DNA of 64,000 bases from Linyphia triangularis (GCA_963978545.1 OZ021721.1:35265348-35329347); one strand, 5' to 3'. Numbered from the stretch's first letter, positions 26,601 through 37,400 are shown. The notes: a model not told the origin generated them from the letters alone. Numbers and translations: made by a program.

Positions 26601-29600
26601 CAAAAGTAAATGAAGTTAAAAATACTAGTTTAATTCTGGAGAAATTATTAGTGTGAAAGGATAATAATATAGTTTTGAACTCTGATTAGAAAAGAACAAT
26701 ATATTTTTTGACTTTGAGAATAATCAAAATACTTTTCGAAAATCAGTTTTTAGACTAATTTTATCTGGAGTAATATCAAGATTTAAATAAGAATTTTATT
26801 TCAGTTGATGCATATGCTGGGATGTTTTTCCACTCTCTTCTGGAAGAGGAAGCGGTTTGGAGTGGATGCCCTATTGTACTTTTTACAATGTAGGAAGCTT
26901 AAGAAAAGGTTTGTTCTGGTACAATTTCTACCTTATAAATGGTGGCCACAGAACCTGGAAATCAGGGAAATTCGCAGAGCATTCGATTCTGGAAAATGTC
27001 AGGGATTTTTTTAAAATTTCATTAAAAGCAACCAAATTTGTATTATTTAAACTAGGTTCAACCATATTTCGGCGCTATTTATTACGAAATTTGTAATCGA
27101 AATCGTCAGAAGTTTAATGTTATGGAACAATTTTAACTTTTCATCATCAGTAAAACTATTTTAATAAACTAATTTTTTAATCTCTTTAGAATACATTTTC
27201 CATTTGATCAAGATGATTAGACATCTGGGAAACCTAAGAAAATTGGAGAAAATTGAAAACGAAAGTTTTCTCTAAATACGGAAAATTTTTTAGAAACGTG
27301 TATAGGAAATCAGGAAATTTTTTTCCTTCATTTTATAGCTACCCTGTAATCGTACTTTTATTTTACCTATGTTTGTCTATTTTGACTCAATATCATTATA
27401 GATTAGAGGAGTTTAGCCATTTTGCAATTTTTTGATAACTTGTTTTATATCAAAATTTACAAAAGTAAATGAAGTTAAAAATACTAGTTTAATTCTGGAG
27501 AAATTATTAGTGTGAAAGGATAATAATATAGTTTTGAACTCTGATTAGACCAGAACAATATATTTTTTGACTTTGAGAATAATCAAAATACTTTTCGAAA
27601 ATCAGTTTTTAGACTAATTTTATCTGGATTAATATCAAGATTTAAATAAGAATTTTATTTCAGTTGATGCATATGCTGGGATGTTTTTCCACTCTCTTCT
27701 GGAAGAGGAAGCGGTTTGGAGTGGATGCCCTATTGTACTTTTTACAATGTAGGAAGCTTAAGAAAAGGTTTGTTCTGGTACAATTTCTACCTTATAAATG
27801 GTGGCCACAGAACCTGGAAATCAGGGAAATTTGCAGAGCATTCGATTCTGGAAAATGTCAGGGATTTTTTTAAAATTTCATTAAAAGCAACCAAATTTGA
27901 ATTGTTTAAACTAGGTTCAACCATATTTCGGCGCTATTTATTACGAAATTTGTAATCGAAATCATCAGAAGTTTAATGTCATGGAACAATTTTAACTTTT
28001 CATCACCAGTAAAACTATTTTTAAAAAATTAGTTTATTATCTCTTTAGAATACATTTTCCATTTAATCAAGATGATTAGACATCTGGGAAACCTAAGAAA
28101 ATTGGAGAAAATTGAAAACGAAAGTTTGCTCTAAATACGGGAAATTTTTTAGAAACGTGTATAGGAAATCAGGAAATTTTTTTCCTTCATTTTTTAGCTA
28201 CCCTATAATCGTACTTTTATTTTACCTATGTTTGTCTATTTTGACTCAATATCATTGTAGATTAGAGGAGTTTAGCCATTTTGCAATTTTTTGATAACTT
28301 GTTTTATATCAAAATTTACAAAAGTAAATGAAGTTAAAAATACTAGTTTAATTCTGGAGAAATTATTAGTGTGAAAGGATAATAATATAGTTTTGAACTC
28401 TGATTAGAAAAGAACAATATATTTTTTGACTTTGAGAATAATCAAAATACTTTTCGAAAATCAGTTTTTAGACTAATTTTATCTGGAGTAATATCAAGAT
28501 TTAAATAAGAATTTTATTTCAGTTGATGCATATGCTGGGATGTTTTTCCACTCTCTTCTGGAAGAGGAAGCGGTTTGGAGTGGATGCCCTATTGTACTTT
28601 TTACAATGTAGGAAGCTTAAGAAAAGGTTTGTTCTGGTACAATTTCTACCTTATAAATGGTGGCCACAGAACCTGGAAATCAGGGAAATTCGCAGAGCAT
28701 TCGATTCTGGAAAATGTCAGGGATTTTTTTAAAATTTCATTAAAAGCAACCAAATTTGTATTATTTAAACTAGGTTCAACCATATTTCGGCGCTATTTAT
28801 TACGAAATTTGTAATCGAAATCGTCAGAAGTTTAATGTTATGGAACAATTTTAACTTTTCATCATCAGTAAAACTATTTTAATAAACTAATTTTTTAATC
28901 TCTTTAGAATACATTTTCCATTTGATCAAGATGATTAGACATCTGGGAAACCTAAGAAAATTGGAGAAAATTGAAAACGAAAGTTTGCTCTAAATACGGA
29001 AAATTTTTTAGAAACGTGTATAGGAAATCAGGAAATTTTTTTCCTTCATTTTATAGCTACCCTGTAATCGTACTTTTATTTTACCTATGTTTGTCTATTT
29101 TGACTCAATATCATTATAGATTAGAGGAGTTTAGCCATTTTGCAATTTTTTGATAACTTGTTTTATATCAAAATTTACAAAAGTAAATGAAGTTAAAAAT
29201 ACTAGTTTAATTCTGGAGAAATTATTAGTGTGAAAGGATAATAATATAGTTTTGAACTCTGATTAGACAAGAACAATATATTTTTTGACTTTGAGAATAA
29301 TCAAAATACTTTTCGAAAATCAGTTTTTAGACTAATTTTATCTGGAGTAATATCAAGATTTAAATAAGAATTTTATTTCAGTTGATGCATATGCTGGGAT
29401 GTTTTTCCACTCTCTTCTGGAAGAGGAAGCGGTTTGGAGTGGATGCCCTATTGTACTTTTTACAATGTAGGAAGCTTAAGAAAAGGTTTGTTCTGGTACA
29501 ATTTCTACCTTATAAATGGTGGCCACAGAACCTGGAAATCAGGGAAATTCGCAGAGCATTCGATTCTGGAAAATGTCAGGGATTTTTTTAAAATTTCATT

Positions 29601-30972
29601 AAAAGCAACCAAATTTGAATTGTTTAAACTAGGTTCAACCATATTTCGGCGCTATTTATTACGAAATTTGTAATCGAAATCGTCAGAAGTTTAATGTCAT
29701 GGAACAATTTTAACTTTTCATCACCAGTAAAACTATTTTTAAAAAATTAGTTTATTATCTCTTTAGAATACATTTTCCATTTAATCAAGATGATTAGACA
29801 TCTGGGAAACCTAAGAAAATTGGAGAAAATTGAAAACGAAAGTTTGCTCTAAATACGGGAAATTTTTTAGAAACGTGTATAGGAAATCAGGAAATTTTTT
29901 TCCTTCATTTTTTAGCTACCCTATAATCGTACTTTTATTTTACCTATGTTTGTCTATTTTGACTCAATATCATTGTAGATTAGAGGAGTTTAGCCATTTT
30001 GCAATTTTTTGATAACTTGTTTTATATCAAAATTTACAAAAGTAAATGAAGTTAAAAATACTAGTTTAATTCTGGAGAAATTATTAGTGTGAAAGGATAA
30101 TAATATAGTTTTGAACTCTGATTAGAAAAGAACAATATATTTTTTGACTTTGAGAATAATCAAAATACTTTTCGAAAATCAGTTTTTAGACTAATTTTAT
30201 CTGGAGTAATATCAAGATTTAAATAAGAATTTTATTTCAGTTGATGCATATGCTGGGATGTTTTTCCACTCTCTTCTGGAAGAGGAAGCGGTTTGGAGTG
30301 GATGCCCTATTGTACTTTTTACAATGTAGGAAGCTTAAGAAAAGGTTTGTTCTGGTACAATTTCTACCTTATAAATGGTGGCCACAGAACCTGGAAATCA
30401 GGGAAATTCGCAGAGCATTCGATTCTGGAAAATGTCAGGGATTTTTTTAAAATTTCATTAAAAGCAACCAAATTTGTATTATTTAAACTAGGTTCAACCA
30501 TATTTCGGCGCTATTTATTACGAAATTTGTAATCGAAATCGTCAGAAGTTTAATGTTATGGAACAATTTTAACTTTTCATCATCAGTAAAACTATTTTAA
30601 TAAACTAATTTTTTAATCTCTTTAGAATACATTTTCCATTTGATCAAGATGATTAGACATCTGGGAAACCTAAGAAAATTGGAGAAAATTGAAAACGAAA
30701 GTTTGCTCTAAATACGGAAAATTTTTTAGAAACGTGTATAGGAAATCAGGAAATTTTTTTCCTTCATTTTATAGCTACCCTGTAATCGTACTTTTATTTT
30801 ACCTATGTTTGTCTATTTTGACTCAATATCATTATAGATTAGAGGAGTTTAGCCATTTTGCAATTTTTTGATAACTTGTTTTATATCAAAATTTACAAAA
30901 GTAAATGAAGTTAAAAATACTAGTTTAATTCTGGAGAAATTATTAGTGTGAAAGGATAATAATATAGTTTTG
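23577..30972 (+). repeat. Large duplicated block, offset 9,452 bp (copy 2, about 7.4 kb)
   Basis: Partner of 14125-21520. It continues past the block end as the same 1,718-bp A/B dimer (monomers 29382 A, 30241 B, 31100 A, 31959 B) until the 5.1-kb insertion at 32408. The left limit follows from the T run in the monomer at 23366 (T8), against T7 in the expected partner at 13915. Confidence 0.88.
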
Positions 30973-32399
30973 AACTCTGATTAGACAAGAACAATATATT
31001 TTTTGACTTTGAGAATAATCAAAATACTTTTCGAAAATCAGTTTTTAGACTAATTTTATCTGGAGTAATATCAAGATTTAAATAAGAATTTTATTTCAGT
31101 TGATGCATATGCTGGGATGTTTTTCCACTCTCTTCTGGAAGAGGAAGCGGTTTGGAGTGGATGCCCTATTGTACTTTTTACAATGTAGGAAGCTTAAGAA
31201 AAGGTTTGTTCTGGTACAATTTCTACCTTATAAATGGTGGCCACAGAACCTGGAAATCAGGGAAATTCGCAGAGCATTCGATTCTGGAAAATGTCAGGGA
31301 TTTTTTTAAAATTTCATTAAAAGCAACCAAATTTGAATTGTTTAAACTAGGTTCAACCATATTTCGGCGCTATTTATTACGAAATTTGTAATCGAAATCG
31401 TCAGAAGTTTAATGTCATGGAACAATTTTAACTTTTCATCACCAGTAAAACTATTTTTAAAAAATTAGTTTATTATCTCTTTAGAATACATTTTCCATTT
31501 AATCAAGATGATTAGACATCTGGGAAACCTAAGAAAATTGGAGAAAATTGAAAACGAAAGTTTGCTCTAAATACGGGAAATTTTTTAGAAACGTGTATAG
31601 GAAATCAGGAAATTTTTTTCCTTCATTTTTTAGCTACCCTATAATCGTACTTTTATTTTACCTATGTTTGTCTATTTTGACTCAATATCATTGTAGATTA
31701 GAGGAGTTTAGCCATTTTGCAATTTTTTGATAACTTGTTTTATATCAAAATTTACAAAAGTAAATGAAGTTAAAAATACTAGTTTAATTCTGGAGAAATT
31801 ATTAGTGTGAAAGGATAATAATATAGTTTTGAACTCTGATTAGAAAAGAACAATATATTTTTTGACTTTGAGAATAATCAAAATACTTTTCGAAAATCAG
31901 TTTTTAGACTAATTTTATCTGGAGTAATATCAAGATTTAAATAAGAATTTTATTTCAGTTGATGCATATGCTGGGATGTTTTTCCACTCTCTTCTGGAAG
32001 AGGAAGCGGTTTGGAGTGGATGCCCTATTGTACTTTTTACAATGTAGGAAGCTTAAGAAAAGGTTTGTTCTGGTACAATTTCTACCTTATAAATGGTGGC
32101 CACAGAACCTGGAAATCAGGGAAATTCGCAGAGCATTCGATTCTGGAAAATGTCAGGGATTTTTTTAAAATTTCATTAAAAGCAACCAAATTTGTATTAT
32201 TTAAACTAGGTTCAACCATATTTCGGCGCTATTTATTACGAAATTTGTAATCGAAATCGTCAGAAGTTTAATGTTATGGAACAATTTTAACTTTTCATCA
32301 TCAGTAAAACTATTTTAATAAACTAATTTTTTAATCTCTTTAGAATACATTTTCCATTTGATCAAGATGATTAGACATCTGGGAAACCTAAGAAAATTG

Positions 32400-32407
32400 G
32401 AGAAAAT
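32400..32407 (+). repeat. Left 8-bp target-site duplication of the 5.1-kb insertion
   Basis: GAGAAAAT here is repeated at 37551-37558. Removing the insertion and one copy restores a monomer of exactly 859 bp (31959 to 37969 is 6,010 bp; minus 5,143 and 8). This confirms both the junction and the 8-bp length. Confidence 0.95.
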
Positions 32408-32433
32408 CAAGGAGGTTAGAAGAGAGAGGAGGT
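32408..32433 (+). repeat. Left terminal inverted repeat of the 5.1-kb element
   Basis: This 26-nt end pairs with 37526-37550 read on the other strand. The first 18 bases (CAAGGAGGTTAGAAGAGA) are identical, and the copies then differ by 2 bases of length (GAGAGGAGGT or AGGAGGT context). Weaker similarity continues inward (GAGCAAGCTTGG on the left, GAGCAAACTGG on the right). Confidence 0.93.
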
Positions 32434-32740
32434 CCGAGCAAGCTTGGCGCGAAGAAGCAGACTTTGGCAACCCTACTCTCACTTGAACTAAGCCTATACA
32501 AACCGACTTTTTAGTACGCTCTTCTACGGGAAAAAACGTGGGTAGGGTTTGAAATTCTGCCAAATTTTTAATATAGTTTCTAAAAAAGCAATTTCTGTGG
32601 TTGTAGGCTATAGTTCAAGACCTGAACTATCAAATGGTATGCGTATTACTCTTCACAGCTAATAATTAAGCAATATTCAGAGGTTTTTAAATCCCTCTCA
32701 CTAACTTCGATTTTGTATGATTAAGTGCAAATCGATGGAG
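32434..32740. other. Left subterminal non-coding DNA of the 5.1-kb element
   Basis: No gene. A 82-codon minus-strand open frame (32315-32563) spans the element boundary, so it is a chance frame. Confidence 0.7.
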
Positions 32741-33370
32741 GGCTAATTACACATTTGCCGTCATCCAATCGAGAAAAAACTTATCAGATTGATTCGATGT
32801 TGATGACAATGCACTCAGTTAAGTTTTGGGGGCTATTACTATCACTAAAAGACTGCTTTTACACACGCTACTATTGGACTAATTAGCCCACTTGCCATCC
32901 ACTCATCAAGCTGAAACTTGGCAGATGGATTCGATTTGGATGACAATGCATTCCATCAAATTTTTAGGCGAGTCACTACCACTAAAAGGCCACTTTTACG
33001 TATGCTTTTTATTGACGCTTTGGTTTACTTATAAACCCTTTTCCTATCATGAGATTAAACATTTAAACTTAGCGGACGCACTCGTTGTCTATGAGAATGC
33101 TTTCTATTAAGTTTTGGGACTGTCACACAACGGCAGTTTTTACATGCATTTCTATTGCCTTACGTTAGAATTATCAGTAGCCTTTACTCACGTACTATTA
33201 TCCAGATACAAACCTTAATTCAAACATGTTAAATTTTAGCAATATTTAATGACTGAAATCTTCTACTATTAAAGTTACCGAGGAAAAATATTCAAAGGGC
33301 TAATTAACCCACTTGCCGTCATCTAATTGAACTGAGACTTGGCAGATGGACTCGTTGTGGATGAAAATTT
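32741..33370 (+). repeat. Left arm: degenerate tandem repeats of about 135 bp
   Basis: Units begin near 32741, 32877 and 33299 with GGCTAATTAnCCCACTTGCCGTCATC-like sequence, pass through ACTTGGCAGATGGATTCG and GGATGACAATGCATTCC, and end near AAGTTTTGGGGGCTGTCAC. A further partial unit lies at about 33060-33180. The units are diverged from each other. The same repeat occurs in reverse orientation at 35696-36410, so the two arrays form long imperfect inverted arms about 2.3 kb apart. Confidence 0.75.
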
Positions 33371-33394
33371 AAAAAATGGATTCAATATTTTAAA

Positions 33395-33577
33395 GCCGAC
33401 CAAACGGTATAGTGGTTAGCGTGCTAGCTTCTAGACCACGAGGTTGCGGGTTCGAGTCCCGTGTTGGCATGGGTGTTTGTAAATGTATGTTGGCTTGTCT
33501 AATGACGAATGTTTCGGCGCATTTTATAGCCCTCGTGTTGCTGACGGCGCCAGATAATCTGAATACAACCAACCAAC
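33395..33577 (+). mobile_element. tRNA-derived SINE, 183 bp, plus strand
   Basis: The head (33395-33468) is tRNA-like. GCCGAC at its start pairs with GTTGGC at its end, an A box (TAGTGGTTAGCG, 33410-33421) is present, and the B box GGTTCGAGTCC (33449-33459) is a perfect match to the Pol III consensus. A tRNA-unrelated body follows and ends in an (ACCA)n-like tail. A perfect 12-bp target duplication, CAATATTTTAAA, flanks it (33383-33394 and 33578-33589), as expected for LINE-driven target-primed insertion. The anticodon arm does not fold well, so it is not a working tRNA gene. The intact duplication suggests a fairly recent insertion into older DNA. Confidence 0.88.
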
Positions 33578-33589
33578 CAATATTTTAAA

Positions 33590-33724
33590 AAAATGGATAC
33601 CAATATTTTCTTTACCTTTGCACACTATGTAATGTAATCGTTTCGTAATCTATTGGAAATATTTTACACTAGCTGCATGGTTCCTCGTTGCGGATATCCA
33701 TCATTGGTGTATAGGTCTCGTCTC
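33590..33724. other. Unassigned AT-rich spacer
   Basis: No gene, repeat or RNA feature seen between the SINE target duplication and the 43-bp tandem repeat. Confidence 0.5.
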
Positions 33725-34012
33725 AGCTTTTGGGGCTTTACTCGAAAAAAGGTTCATTGCCACGCAAATCCAAGCTCGCTTCGCCTGCTGGAAGTTTAAT
33801 TGTAACATAAAAGCAGCTCGCTTCACTGGCTAAAAAGTTTATTGACACATAAGCACTGGCTCGCTTCACTCGTTCAAAGGTTAGTTGCTACGCAAACACA
33901 ACTCTCTTCGCTCGCTGAAAAATTCTTTGCTACGCCCTCACAGGCTTGCTTTGCTCGCTGGAAGGTTAATTTTATTGCGCAAGCATATGTTCACTTCGCT
34001 CACTGAAACTCG
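33725..34012 (+). repeat. Degenerate tandem repeat, about 43-bp unit, six copies
   Basis: The motif GCTCGCTTCGCTCGCTG-GAAGGTTAATTG-CTACGCAA recurs with spacing of about 42-44 bp. Anchors lie near 33775, 33817, 33860, 33904, 33947 and 33989. Units differ by many substitutions. It is richer in CpG than its surroundings and no reading frame spans it. Confidence 0.8.
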
Positions 34013-34016
34013 TACC

Positions 34017-34190
34017 CTACGCTTATTTGAAGTCACTTTATAAAGAAAAACTTAAAAAAAATTTAAATAAAAAAAATTTAAATGTTAACATTTTGTTTAA
34101 GAAAATCAAAATTAGAAGGCAAGATCTACTAATGTCGAAAATTTCAGAGCTCTACGCTTATTTAAAATCACTTTATAAAAAAAGCTTAAA
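34017..34190 (+). repeat. Direct repeat pair of about 35 bp, 135 bp apart
   Basis: CTACGCTTATTTGAAGTCAC at 34017 and CTACGCTTATTTAAAATCAC at 34152, each followed by TTTATAAA and A-rich DNA. The spacing is close to that of the arm repeats, so this may be another tandem-repeat relic. Confidence 0.65.
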
Positions 34191-34329
34191 AAATTAATTA
34201 AAAAATATTAATTAAAGTTTTTGGTTGTTTACTTCGATTGATTATTTCGTTTTCCGTGCGTCAAATTCCTAATGTCCGCTGAAATCTAAATCGTAGCTTT
34301 TACAATGGCTTACTTTTGAAGACTTCTCG

Positions 34330-34570
34330 GTGCTAATTTGTAAAGGGCAATTGAGGGTCCACTGTGGGTGGGCCTGAAACGAGATGCGAGAGCCGGTTTC
34401 CCCCCCCCCCCCCTGGTGGCGGGTGACAACCGCCCCTCTTTGTTAATTTGTAACGGACGATGGGTACAAGGGTCCGAAAACAAGTCCATTATCACTCCGT
34501 GGCCTGAGGGAAGAATAGGAACAGAGAAAAGCCCCCTGCTATTGGGATTTCTAAGCAGAAGTTTTACGAC
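34330..34570. other. GC-rich patch with a C14 run
   Basis: A locally GC-rich stretch in AT-rich surroundings. A run of 14 C lies at 34400-34413. TAATTTGTAA followed by a G-rich segment occurs twice, near 34334 and 34443, suggesting an internal duplication. Open frames of 61 and 70 codons on opposite strands overlap here and match nothing I recognise. It may be a fragment of another element. Confidence 0.4.
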
Positions 34571-35695
34571 TTGTCGATGAACAAGGCGGCTTCTTTTCTT
34601 AGTTCTTAAGGTATTTGGATTTCGAACTTTATGTTTGAAAAGAAAAGGAATAATGGAAAAAACTTGGCTTTCTATTGAAAACTTTGGATGCTCTTTTTCG
34701 ATTCGAATTTTGTTATAATAGTTTTACAAAACATTATTATTGTAATATCATGGGTCATCAGATATCTACGTTGCTTTGGTTTAATTTATATTATTACTTA
34801 TGAAGCTCTTATGTGTTTTTGGAATATTTTGCGTGATTGAAATACTTTTGTGAGAATTTTGTTTGAATTCAGTAATTAATTAAGAATAATTTCAATACTG
34901 TAATTCGCCAGAAATCAATATTAAAGTCGTATATTGTAAGAAAAAATTGATAAAAGAAGAGTAATGAAAAAAAAAAATCCTGCCAATTTCTTTACTGCAA
35001 GATCTGTCCACATTTGTTGCGGCATTGTCGGATGCCACTTTAAACTTTTTCCAATGTTCATGTATCTTTTGTTATAAAATTTCTTCTATTCATAAATTAG
35101 ACTCATAATAAAATTCTCAATTCAGTAATGAATAACTTTTTTCATGCATAACACTATCCTTTAAAATATAATGCACTGTACTAAATAATAACTAAAAAAT
35201 ATTATAATTTTTATTTATTTACCAATTAGAAGAGAAAATTCTTCAACGCAAATAAAAAAAAAAAAGCTTTTAAAAAGCACTGAAACGGTTAACAATAATT
35301 ATTATCATCAGTTTATATTGACATTATTATATAAACCTACATAATAAAACTCAGAATTAAAAATTAACAGATTTATCTAAACTTTTACAAACTACAGAGA
35401 AATTACGGCGCCAGATTAGAGGAACCACCTTGAGTTATTTAATAATGTAAACTTATTAAAGGGTAAATATCTGAAGTACCGAAAGAAAACTGTTCGATGA
35501 TTTAATTGTTTATCTCATTAACATCTTAAATTCAAGAAGTCTTTTTACTATTATAACTCATAAAAACAAAGTTTCTAATATAAATCCTTTATATATATGT
35601 TTTATGTGTTAAGTCACTGAACTCAGATCAAGTTTTGATAATGTTTGATCACTAAGGGGAAAAAACAACATCTATTCCGAAATATTTACTAGTTT
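34571..35695. other. AT-rich central spacer of the 5.1-kb element
   Basis: No open frame worth calling, no tRNA-like fold and no clear repeat. ACGGCGCCAGAT near 35405 also occurs in the SINE body near 33544 and may mark a SINE fragment. Confidence 0.5.
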
Positions 35696-36410
35696 CAAAA
35701 CTTGCTTGAATACATTTTCATCTACAGCGAGTCTATCTGGCAAGTTTCAGTCCAATTGGATGAAGTGTGATGTCATCAGAGGGCGACGATAGTAGCTTGT
35801 GTAAAAGCATTCTTTTATAATAGTGTCAGTCCCCAAAACTTGATATAATACATTCTTAGTGACAATGAATCTGTCTATCAAATTTCAGCGCGATTGGATG
35901 ACGGTAAGTGGATTTATTAGCATTCAGAAACGATAATAGAAGCCTGTGTTAAAGCGATCTTTTTGAGTGTCTGTGGCAGCCCCCAAAACTTGATACAATG
36001 TATTGGAATCTATATCAAATCAATCTGCAAAGTTTCATTTCGACTGGATGACAGATGTTAATAAAAAAAATCATTAGAAGTGACAATGTAGTGTCTGCAA
36101 TAGCGGTCTTTAAGTGACAGCCCCCAAAACTTAATAAAATGCATTGTCATCGATATCGAATCTATGTGACCAATTTCACCCGATTGGTTGGTTGGTTCGC
36201 TCAAAGACCTATTTTTATGCACAATAACGGCTAATCAGGCCAGGATTTACAGCTTAACGTGGATTCTGAACCACAACGAACATCCATGGCAAAACCCGGA
36301 TTCAAACCCGGCCTTTGGCATGCGTGGCAAGAGCGCTAACCACACCGCCATCAGGTTGGTCAGCCTGATTGGATGACGGTAAGAGGGTTAATTAGCCATT
36401 CGCATATTTG
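35696..36410 (-). repeat. Right arm: inverted copies of the roughly 135-bp repeat
   Basis: The reverse complement of the left-arm repeat. Recurrent pieces are CCCCCAAAACTTGATACAAT-like (near 35832, 35982, 36121), AGTTTCAGTCCAATTGGATG-like (near 35741, 35884, 36030, 36365) and GACGGTAAGnGGnTTAATTAGC-like (near 35900, 36376). About four units are present, one of them split by the minus-strand SINE. Confidence 0.75.
36188..36363 (-). mobile_element. tRNA-derived SINE, about 176 bp, minus strand
   Basis: Read on the minus strand it has a tRNA-like head (start GCTGACCAACCTGATGGCGG), an A box (GGTGTGGTTAGCG, 36334-36346) and a B box GGTTTGAATCC (36298-36308, one base off consensus). It ends in the same ACCAACCAACCAA tail as the SINE at 33395. 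A 9-bp imperfect target duplication (CCCGATTGG 36179-36187; CCTGATTGG 36364-36372) flanks it. It sits inside a right-arm repeat unit, so the arms are older than this SINE. Confidence 0.82.
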
Positions 36411-36757
36411 TAGGTCACACACACACAAAATCGAAATTTATATAAACAATTTTTTAAAAAAGGTAATAATTTGTAAGTAACTGTCAGAACGAATGAAATA
36501 CAATCATTTGATATAAGTTGAAACATATTGTGACTTACCATAATTTCCAAATTTGCACCTGCATATTACATCTTATTATTTGTTTTTCAACCTTCTCGTA
36601 TATTATACTTGTATGGTCAAATCGCTATTCTCAGAAAAAAAAATTTAATGATTTTTAGAAGAATTTTGTTTATCGATACAAAAGTATCATCCTTTATGGT
36701 CCCCTGAGCAGACATCACCCCCCTTTCCGCATTGGGGTCAAGTCAATAACGCCACTG
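36411..36757 (-). other. Spacer ending in a possible solo hAT terminus
   Basis: Mostly AT-rich with a short (CA)n. At the right edge, the minus strand reads CAGTGGCGTTATTGACTTGA from 36757 and continues into a GGGGGG-containing stretch. CAGTGGCG starts are common in hAT-type elements. I could not find the partner end, so it may be a truncated copy. Confidence 0.35.
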
Positions 36758-36879
36758 CTTATAAAGCAATGTTAAACAGTAAACAAGTCCATTTTATAAT
36801 TGCTTTAGAATAATAAAAGCTACAAAAATAATACTAACTCAACACAGATTCTCCCCCCAAACAACTTCCCAAACAAATT

Positions 36880-36905
36880 GGGAGAAGGGAGAAGGGGGGG
36901 GGGGG
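36880..36905 (+). other. G-run with G-quadruplex potential
   Basis: GGG-AGAA-GGG-AGAA followed by a run of 12 G at 36894-36905. Four G-tracts with 4-nt loops satisfy the usual quadruplex pattern. The length of the run is also a likely sequencing weak point. Confidence 0.6.
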
Positions 36906-36952
36906 ACAGAAGAAGTTCTCTTTGACAAAGAGAAAAATGATATTGTATAAAA

Positions 36953-37394
36953 CAGCGGTTTCTAACCTTTTTAGTTGTTCGGATCAACTATCTATATTAT
37001 GAAAAAAATATAATGTACACGAAAAATTAAATTATATTTTTTTATAAATTTTATAAAGTGAGGAACTTGATTGCACTTGGCTGTTACGACAATTAGAAAA
37101 CTAAAAAACAAGTGACCAAAGTTTAAAAAAAAAATCATCGGAATTTTTGACATTGTTTATCCCCCGTCAATGAGAGAGTCAATATCTAGATTAAAACTTA
37201 GCCATGCTGTTTAATTCACGCATTATTCACTATCGATGTTATTCACTCGTTACAACATCGAAAAATACAATCGAGTGACTAGATTGTTTCCATCTTAAAC
37301 CCTGAAGCTCCGATAATATTTATCTCGGCGATTCTCTACCAGAGTCCACGGCCCAGTACCGCGCTACTCGCGGTCCGTGGGGTAGGAACCGCTG
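36953..37394. mobile_element. Nested 442-bp hAT-like MITE
   Basis: The left end reads CAGCGGTTTCTAACC. The right end on the other strand reads CAGCGGTTCCTACCCC. Flanks GTATAAAA (36945-36952) and GTAGAGAA (37395-37402) match at 6 of 8 bases, as for an old 8-bp target duplication. Near the right end is a GC-rich hairpin with CCACGG/CCGTGG and CCGCG/CGCGG arms, the kind of subterminal palindrome known from non-autonomous Charlie-group hAT elements. There is no coding capacity. It lies inside the 5.1-kb element. Confidence 0.7.
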
Positions 37395-37400
37395 GTAGAG
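37334..37400. repeat. Three nested hairpin arms at the MITE end
   Basis: Outer arm CTCTACCAG (37334-37342) with CTGGTAGAG (37392-37400); middle arm CCACGG (37346-37351) with CCGTGG (37375-37380); inner arm CCGCG (37359-37363) with CGCGG (37369-37373) around a 5-nt loop. The outer right arm crosses the MITE boundary into flanking DNA, so its pairing may be fortuitous. Confidence 0.7.

Larger units (their letters stand above)
1..32407 (+). repeat. Satellite array, segment 1 (about 859-bp monomers)
   Basis: Head-to-tail array. The landmark TTGATGCATATG occurs at 219, 1068, 1927, 2776, 3635, 4484, 5343, 6192, 7051, 7910, 8759, 9619, 10478, 11337, 12197, 13056, 13915, 14774, 15634, 16494, 17353, 18212, 19071, 19930, 20789, 21648, 22507, 23366, 24226, 25086, 25946, 26805, 27664, 28523, 29382, 30241, 31100 and 31959. 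Spacing is 849, 859 or 860 bp. The 849/859 difference is a 10-bp indel in the stretch reading GAAAATTGGAGAAAATTG or GAAAATTG. The 860 versions have an extra T in a homopolymer run. Monomers fall into two sequence classes: A has CACCAGTAAAACTATTTTTA and B has CATCAGTAAAACTATTTTAA. Class B first appears in the monomer at 9619. The DNA is AT-rich throughout and no real gene is seen. I do not recognise the family; a centromeric or other heterochromatic satellite is inference. Confidence 0.97.

Noticed and set aside
32315..32563. 82-codon minus-strand open frame
   Set aside because: It runs across the junction between the satellite and the 5.1-kb insertion, so it was created by the insertion.
33395..33468. 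A working tRNA gene
   Set aside because: The A and B boxes and acceptor pairing are good, but the anticodon arm does not fold, and a SINE body, tail and target duplication follow.
34310..34580. Overlapping 61- and 70-codon frames in the GC-rich patch as a gene
   Set aside because: They run through a C14 homopolymer, lie on opposite strands and match nothing recognisable.
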